DNA of 64,000 nt. Origin: Trichostrongylus colubriformis (lineage: Eukaryota > Nematoda > Chromadorea > Rhabditida > Trichostrongylidae). The notes beneath the pieces are model-generated. The model ran no database searches. It saw nothing but the letters and a program-made list of their open reading frames with translations, and had not been told where the DNA came from. Position numbers and translations under genes: made by a program. Location: NCBI GenBank assembly GCA_963978905.1, contig OZ022256.1, forward strand, positions 58,802,646 to 58,866,645, written 5' to 3'. Positions 58,330-64,000 of the stretch are shown here, piece after piece. Position 1 is the stretch's first letter. Each line of letters starts with the position of its first letter.

Positions 58330-58441
58330 GCATAGTAACCGAAATCATTTCACATCGATTTTCATATGTATTATGCTGACGCATAGGTAGAACAATCGGT
58401 TCCAGGTACGGTTTTATTCCTTCGCATGACATCTTTCATTC
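58330..58441 (+). repeat. Dispersed repeat, copy 1
   Basis: About 110 bp shared with 62028-62148: CGCATAGTAACCGA, TTTTCATATGTATTATGCTG, GGTTCCAGGTACG and CTTCGCATGACAT. Confidence 0.75.
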
Positions 58442-59774
58442 CTCTACTGCAATTGTGAATTCGGAAAAATTCTCTCGAAATTGAAAAATCGAGTCCTGTT
58501 CTTTTTTATTAACTTGAAAAAGAAATTTTGTGGATCTTGTAAAACTCGAAAAGGTGGTTGTGCTAGTTGTTCTGTGGTCATTAATTGCATGGGATTCAGA
58601 AGACGTTATTATACATGAGAGGGGGGGGGGCTTATTAGGCCAATGCATCAGAATCCACATTTCGCATAATCTAAATAATCCAACAAGGGGGGATGACACG
58701 AGATTGTGATGCAGAAGTTGCATTTTAATTATGCCCGACCCCTCCTCGTCACAATAACATATCGATTAACTCATAATAATAATAATTAGCTCATAATAAA
58801 TAACATAAGTAACATAACAAATTCATAATATAAACAATTAACTCATAGTAAATCATAACAATTAAATAATAATTAATAAATACCACAATAATAATGTTTT
58901 TTGAAATCAGCTGAACGCTCCCTTGCTGTTCGCCTTTGATGCGAATTTGATACCATTTTGATTTCTCCTCCCCCAGTCATGGTTATCGCTTATGGTTCTT
59001 ACCAGAACTGTGGGATCCAGTCACTATGAGGTTTCACTGCATCCTCCCCCTCCCCACGGCATCCATGCATGACGTTCTCACGAATCATCTCAATGCTGAT
59101 GACCACTAAGTGTGGGAGTAGTCATCGGCACAAGCTGTTTATTGTTGGCACCTTGGCTGGCATAAGAGCGTCCCAGCAGCCAGGCGCCGCGGCGCTGGCC
59201 GTTGTCCAACCCGTCAGCGCCACTCGTTGTCGCCCCACCTCCTCGACATACTCCATGCCCCGCCTCCTGTATCCATTAGGGTAATCTATGCCCGGGTGTT
59301 TCACCCATACCAATACCCTTGACTACGATCCACCTCCTCTCGTCCCGTTCGTGTTCTTCATTTGCATATCGACCCACAACGTACTAATTTCATAGCATAA
59401 CGCATAGTGTCCCACGCTTATGCAACACTCGCGCATAATTCTCTGTGACAAGCCGAGTGCCAGTGTGATGCCATAGATGGGAGATGTGATGATGGACTGC
59501 TAAAGTAGCATTCCTTTTGTGGTTTCGTACGTCTGCCAAGTCGTTCGGTCAAATCTGACCCCATAATTGCTCTCTACCATTTCAGTAATCATCAAGACAT
59601 ATTCGAGATTGGAGCCGAACGTAATAGCTTGAAATTTGAGACATGGCGCCCCCACGACAAGAACTTCCGGCCTACACCACTCCCCATTCTCTATGAACGC
59701 TAACCCGAGATTGTCAATCGTCAAAAATGTTGCCTTATTGCTTCCTCAAGATTGATAGGTGTGATTGTGCTCTA

Positions 59775-59945
59775 CCAACCAAGCTCTCACCCTGGGGTCG
59801 GTGAAGTGGTATCGGACTCGTCTGGGAGGATAAAAGCACTGCCTTGTACATCGGCGAGCCCAAAAGTCATTGCATGGGTCAAATCGCATTTACTTGTCAC
59901 CACGATTCTGAATGGAATTAGAATGCACGGCGCATCCCACAGAAG
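59775..59945 (+). repeat. tRNA-derived SINE-like repeat, 3' part, copy 5
   Basis: Matches 47130-47285 closely: GGGTCGGTGAAGTGGTA, GACTCGTCTGGGAGGAT, CTTGTACATCGGC, CACCACGATTCTGAATGGAA. The head is missing. Confidence 0.7.
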
Positions 59946-61367
59946 AGATTGACTAGAGCCAACTACTCGGGTCTCAATTTTTGAAAAGTAAGACTATTTA
60001 TATTATATCCAGGTATAGCTTATATTTGGAAAGAATGATTCAAAAAGTGAATTTTCAAGTAGAAGATAATTATGCTCGAAAATATTTCGTGATGGTTGCC
60101 TTTTCTTCAGCACTTCTTTTAATAGTTTATCTTTCGTTTGTTTATTTTCCTACATTGTCCATTTTCATACTAGGGATGATCATGATCAAGCCTCATTCTA
60201 TATGGCTCCGTCTCTTCCATCTGTGGATTGGTCGAAATTATTCATCCTGATCTCATTACATCTCTATTTGCCCATGTAATAACCTGCTATGGGATCGATA
60301 TCCATTAGATGCGATTCCATTTTGGCACACAACTCTGGGGGAGGACTCTATTTCTCATATGCATGTTTTTGTTTACATGTCTACATGCTGTTTTCCTTCT
60401 AATTTGGAAAAATCAGTAGACCTTTGTTTTGAGGTGTAACCCAATGGCCCAACAAATTCCCCACAGACAGCTTTCATAGTTGACATGCTACCAACCTCCT
60501 TCATGCCATCGCGGCCTTCTACCTCATTTGAACTAGTTTTATGCTAATTTAACTATAAAATTTCCATTCAGTTTTGAATTCCTGAAGTTTTCATCATATT
60601 TTCAGTACTTTAACCTTTTTTTAATTTTGTGATTTCCTGAAGTTGGTTATTACTTTCGATTTGTCTTGAAAACTTTGTTCTGAACGAGTTTTTTTTTTCA
60701 AATTTATGTGATGGCGAGATGATTTTGATAACTTCTATACGTATGAATAACGTTCTTGGAAGTCTTCCGTTTGTATGCAGGCTTTTACGTGCACGGGGTT
60801 CATAGCAAATACCAAGTTCATATCTAAGAATTTCCCATACGTAATTCCGTAATCCCCTGCACAAAGTATTTACCCTTCCATTGTTCTTTAGTGTAAACTA
60901 TAGACCAGCCAACGTCGAATGTCGCCTGAGCACAATTGAAGGATTAGGAAAGGCTGCTGAAAAACTGTGTCGAAAACTGTCATTAGCCACTTTTGTCCTA
61001 AACTTTATTCCTCTTGGCTAAATGTACGAATTGAAAACAACGTCCTCTGAATATATTCCATGTCCTACACTCCATGAATCTCGGCATTTTCAGTTATACG
61101 ATCAGTATTGCGCTTTTACTGAGCTTCTGAGATGTTATGATTTCAATTTTCGGTTAACCTTTCTGCAAATCTCGTTCTTCGGAGCCTGTAAAGCCGAAAC
61201 ATACCAGTGATACGAAAAAAGGCCTTCGACAATTTGCATCACTAATATTTTTCAGCTCTGAGGAAGGCGATTCGCCAATCATAACAATGCCGGAGGCTCA
61301 CACTAGCGTACTACTGAATATTTTTTTATTTACATTACCGAGACCCGTCTTACTTTAACTCAGCTTC

Positions 61368-61442
61368 TGAATGGTATATTTATCATTTCATTTGATGTAT
61401 CATTCCTGATCATATACTAAAATTGATAAATATACCATTCTC
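61368..61442. repeat. Palindromic element
   Basis: GAATGGTATATTTATCA at the left is a perfect inverse of TGATAAATATACCATTC at the right, about 40 bp apart. Confidence 0.75.
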
Positions 61443-61872
61443 TCAATTTTTACTCAAGGTAATGTGCACAACAGAGCACTGTTCTGTCACTGCGTTGACC
61501 GATTCGCTCTGGGATAACATTGAGGTTTCCTCAGCTTGCCCTACACATGTTATCAGAGCATAATTCCTCGAATTATATGAAAATTTCTGAAAGCATTTCA
61601 CTTATTCTCATCCTTTCGGTATTATCGTTCCTTGTGCCTTTCTACCACTTTCGATCGGCAGGTCTATATGATACCCTTTTTGACTGAAAACGGGTATTCA
61701 CCTTTACAGTGTTTGGACGCTAAAAAGGGAAAGGCTTATGGCATATTATGGATATTTTCCTCGCTTGTAGTGCTGCTTTGAATTGGAGTTTGAGACCGCT
61801 GGACATTGGTCCAGACGTGTGCAGGAACTACCGAGTCCGTTCTTACCTCCGTATTTCCGCACAAAACTGCTA

Positions 61873-61932
61873 AACCTTTGCTCCATAGTGATTTTGAGTG
61901 ACAACCTTTGCTCCATAGTGATTTTGAGTGAC
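61873..61932 (+). repeat. Tandem repeat, two identical 30-bp units
   Basis: Two exact adjacent copies of a 30-bp unit starting AACCTTTGCTCCATAGTG. Confidence 0.95.
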
Positions 61933-62027
61933 ATAAAACGAAGCATCAAGGTGCTCGTAGTACCTGCTCATAACCCTCAAACCTATGTGATCTTTACAAT
62001 CGACCTTTTTTGATTTATGGTGCCGCG

Positions 62028-62148
62028 CATAGTAACCGAGATTATTTCTCATCGTTTTTCATATGTATTATGCTGGCACATAAGTAGGACAATCGGCTCC
62101 AGGTACGATTTTCCGCCTTCGCATGACATTTTTCATTCCTCCTACTAC
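62028..62148 (+). repeat. Dispersed repeat, copy 2
   Basis: Partner of 58330-58441, ending CATTTTTCATTCCTCC. It directly precedes the mariner-type MITE at 62163. Confidence 0.75.
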
Positions 62149-62162
62149 ATGACCATCTATTA

Positions 62163-62434
62163 TTAGGTTGATGCATAATTAATGCGGTTTTTTAGTTCAT
62201 ATTTTTTAAGTGGAAATTGCGCTTTGACGACTGCCAAACGGAAAACAGTTCCTGATTGCAATGTTGAAAACGCCCTCAAATAATCATTTAAACACGTTTT
62301 TGCTGAATTTTATCATTGTTTTGGGGCTAAATAGAATTTCGAAGAATCATTTGAACACATTTTTGGTGACTTTTATAATTGTTCTTGCTAAATGAAATTG
62401 TTGGAAAAACTGCACTAATTGCGTACTAACTCAA
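62163..62434. mobile_element. Mariner-type MITE with internal duplication
   Basis: About 272 bp. The left end TTAGGTTGATGCATAATTAA and the right end in reverse complement, TTGAGTTAGTACGCAATTAG, align as mariner termini of the Hsmar1 type. TA precedes the left end; the right flank is TT, so the duplication has decayed. The interior holds two diverged direct units of about 63 bp, each with ATCATTT(A/G)AACAC and TTTTATAATTGTT-type blocks. No coding capacity. Confidence 0.7.
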
Positions 62435-63379
62435 TTATACATGAATCGTGCTTCTCATCTGATTCTTTTTTGCTTCGGTAATTAATAAATAGCATAAATG
62501 ATTTTTAATTTCGGCTAACTTACATAAGTTCTTCAGCGATTCAATCTTTTAAGCGATCTTCCCTCCTCAAGCTACAATTTATTACTTCTTTTGCCGTGAT
62601 CTTTTCCATCTGTTTTCATGTATTCCATTGTCTTCTCCCTCCAGCGTCCATTCTCCCACCACTTCCAACTGTCTGACGGTCGAAGCTTCATCGTCACCTT
62701 GTTTTACGACCTTACCCCTTTTGTTCAAACTCAACGAAACACTCCCCTCCGAGACTTTTCTTTTCCATCCTCCTCTCTGCAAACCTTCCGGTTCTGGTTT
62801 TACGCACCGCGAAAAGCGCAACACTCTCTGGATGCTGTGCTCTCCCGTTTTTATGTTGTCCATCAAAGGACACATTTCGCTGGAATTAGTTCATCGGATT
62901 ATATATCCTGGCCTGTTGTCCTATTTTTGCACCCGTATTGATTTTGTTGGCTATTTTACTCGTTGATATTGATTTTCATTTGCTATTTTTTTCCAGTTTA
63001 TGCCAATCCCGAGCGTTAATTGTGACAGCAGCCTGCCGGCGTCAGTGTGAGTTGGGGGAGACACATTATGATGTTGTGTGTGTTGTGTACCATTGCACCG
63101 CACACACCTAAAAGCACGCATAAGAGCTAGGACGACCTGGCTCAACCGCGGCGTCGGGAAAATAAAAAAAAACGCTTCCTCCGAAATTCCATGGAAAGAC
63201 GACCTCCCCCCGCTTCCGCTCTTTCCAAAGCATGTCATAAGTTTATGACATGGGGAGACTGTGAATTTTAGCCCGCGCCTATTGCGGCTCCCCCTTTGTT
63301 CACATTGACCCGCTTACAGTAGCAAAGCCGTCCCTTGGCTTTTCTATCTCGGTGTTTCAAGGATCTTATTCATTCCCTA

Positions 63380-63520
63380 CAGGGCACTCCTAGGTGTCAA
63401 GGAAAAGCCGCTTCAGCGCCACCCCCCTCTACGGCGACCGAATACAACCTCCACCTTTTTTGAATTATAAAATACCGGTAACTGTTGCCGAATTGCATAG
63501 TTGCAAGTGTTTTATTGCTA
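63380..63520 (+). repeat. Dispersed repeat related to 40738-40930
   Basis: Shared blocks: GGGCAC..CC(C/T)AGGTGTC, AGGAAAAG, CTTCAG, AACTGTTGCCGA(A)TTGCA and TTTTATT. The copy at 40738 contains a long C-run that this one lacks. Confidence 0.55.
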
Positions 63521-63976
63521 GATATCCTTTCCTCAGGCAAAAAAATACTTATTTTACATTTTGTCACACAGATTTGCGGTGAAGCACCCTTTGCTTCTCA
63601 TCTACCAAAAGTTTAGATTTTAGACCTCGTCGCTGACCTCTTGGGGTACGACCCCGTCACCCTCCCACTTCCTATCCAGTCAGATACGACCTCCCCCCCC
63701 CCGTCCCCCGTCGAGGAATCTTCGACTCTCTGTGTACCCTGATTCCCACCCCTCCAACTGTCAGTCTACCACTTTTTATTGCTGCTTACTTCTCTGGTCT
63801 TGATAGCTGTACGTGGTTTGGATTCCGTTTACCCATTTACTCGTATAGCCGTGTCCTAGTTCCCAAAGCTAATTGTGTTAGGTTGTCCATTGGAACGAGT
63901 TCTCTGTCTCTTTCCAATCGTGTCTTCATCGTCATCGTCGTCGTTTATCATCATCGTTCATACTCCCCTGTTTCAG

Positions 63977-64000
63977 ATGTTGCGATGCGACGTCTTCTTC
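63977..64000 (+). CDS. Possible gene start cut by the window edge
   Basis: CCTGTTTCAG is directly followed by ATGTTGCGATGCGACGTC in an open frame to the last base. The arrangement is that of a nematode trans-spliced start, as at 10314, 31316 and 36631. Only eight codons are visible, so this is a guess from context. Confidence 0.3.

Larger units (their letters stand above)
58005..63976. other. Gene-poor right part with repeats
   Basis: No complete gene is supported. Two undecided exon-like stretches: 59150-59282 (GC-rich, open on both strands; plus reading has YSMPRLLYPLG) and 59500-59724 minus (contains EVLVVGAPCLKFQAITFGSN). About 62580-62960 has long open frames on both strands without splice support. 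Repeats are listed separately. Confidence 0.4.

Noticed and set aside
62582..62966. Long open frames on both strands
   Set aside because: Three frames of about 100 codons overlap, none with acceptor or donor support or a recognisable domain.
1..64000. CRISPR arrays, bacterial operons, phage or viral genes
   Set aside because: No regularly spaced identical repeats, no Shine-Dalgarno-led gene strings and no viral hallmark genes were seen; the recognised genes are spliced eukaryotic genes.

Overview
This window reads as nuclear DNA of a parasitic nematode, most likely a strongylid of the hookworm type. The real genes are split into many short exons joined by GT-AG introns with T-rich acceptors ending in CAG. 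Several start codons lie a few bases behind such an acceptor, as expected for spliced-leader trans-splicing. Intergenic and intronic DNA is crowded with small DNA transposons. A mariner element at 773-2056 has the length and termini I remember for the hookworm bandit/Hsmar1-like group. That species inference rests on memory of the family, not on a database search. Nothing bacterial or viral is present.

Layout. 1-10.3 kb: no convincing gene; a mariner with one in-frame stop, a paralogous copy of its target site, a 430-bp inverted-repeat element and a SINE-like repeat. 10.3-16.4 kb (+): an eight-exon MADF-BESS regulator gene with an intronic tRNA-His and a Mutator-like MITE. 17.3-22.0 kb: two interleaved antisense genes, a small cysteine-rich membrane-protein gene (-) and an unrecognised 172-aa protein gene (+). 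24.3-26.8 kb (-): an Obg-family GTPase of the GTPBP10 type, first exon not found. 31.3-35.8 kb (+): a complete 15-exon uridine kinase/UPRT fusion (UCKL1 type, 548 aa). 36.6-39.7 kb (+): complete UFD1 (322 aa). 40.3-42.3 kb (-): weaker exon candidates, including a three-exon 98-aa gene. 48.4-54.0 kb (-): IFT22/RABL5 (ifta-2), an intraflagellar-transport small GTPase. 54-64 kb: repeats, a probable membrane-protein gene fragment near 57.8 kb, and a possible gene start at the right edge.

The recognised genes are unrelated housekeeping or cell-biology genes: transcription, mitochondrial ribosome assembly, pyrimidine salvage, ubiquitin/p97 degradation and ciliary transport. They do not form one pathway. 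UCKL and UFD1 are in tandem about 870 bp apart and could be co-transcribed, but the sequence does not prove it. The best-supported novelty lies in the mobile elements, several of which have exact target-site duplications, and in the interleaved antisense gene pair. Exon boundaries were read by hand. Reading-phase agreement across introns was the main test for every multi-exon gene.
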